The notes below the pieces were generated by a model, which saw nothing but the letters and a program-made list of their open reading frames with translations, was not told the origin of the DNA and ran no database searches. 64,000 nucleotides of DNA from Auanema rhodensis (taxonomy: Eukaryota > Nematoda > Chromadorea > Rhabditida > Rhabditidae): assembly GCA_964057225.1 (NCBI GenBank), contig OZ059897.1:16430001-16494000 (forward strand), given 5' to 3'. Below are positions 63,962 through 64,000 of this stretch, in pieces. Position 1 is the first letter of the stretch. Each line of letters begins with the position of its first letter. A program made the position numbers and the translations under genes.

Positions 63962-64000
63962 GTAAGTATGACCTTTTCAATGTTTCTTTTTCTTAAAAGC

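Noticed and set aside
1-64000. tRNA, rRNA, CRISPR, transposase or viral sequence
   Set aside because: No GGTTCGAATCC-type T-arm, no rRNA core, no direct-repeat/spacer array and no transposase, integrase or reverse-transcriptase motif was seen in either strand by eye.

Overview
The window is nuclear DNA from a nematode, most likely a rhabditid-type chromadorean. It is very AT-rich, with many short exons, small introns ending in TTTCAG/TTTTAG, and likely splice-leader acceptors a few bases upstream of several start codons. The proteins have clear animal orthologues, one of them a calsyntenin with the architecture of Caenorhabditis CASY-1. All gene models were joined by eye from splice sites. 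The three long ones keep frame through 23, 26 and 13 exons and add up to whole codons.

Layout: (1) 438-1459, minus: a three-exon, 108-residue secreted precursor with a KR site near its C-terminus, probably a neuropeptide-like gene. (2) 6850-14703, minus: a 23-exon M13 (neprilysin-family) membrane metallopeptidase of 808 residues. (3) 15788-16133, minus: a two-exon, 34-residue membrane microprotein. (4) 20847-21488, minus: a second small secreted precursor, three exons and 85 residues. (5) 24177-24290 and 27390-27830, minus: two weaker small-gene candidates. (6) About 28-43 kb: a gene-poor stretch, T/C-rich on the plus strand, with exon-like islands, a perfect X-box and simple repeats. (7) 43001-59245, plus: a calsyntenin (casy-1) of 26 exons and 974 residues, with a 7.5 kb intron just before the membrane-proximal exon. 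(8) 60153-62696, minus, convergent with casy-1: a 13-exon TTC38 homologue of 467 residues. (9) 63885 onward, plus: the signal-peptide exon of a gene running off the window.

Several of the genes point to neural or secretory biology: a synaptic adhesion and kinesin-cargo protein, a peptidase of a family that degrades neuropeptides, and two small secreted precursors. They are close neighbours, but nothing in the sequence shows a shared pathway. No rRNA, tRNA, CRISPR array or intact transposon was recognised. The most interesting items are the small spliced genes, which ordinary length cut-offs would miss.
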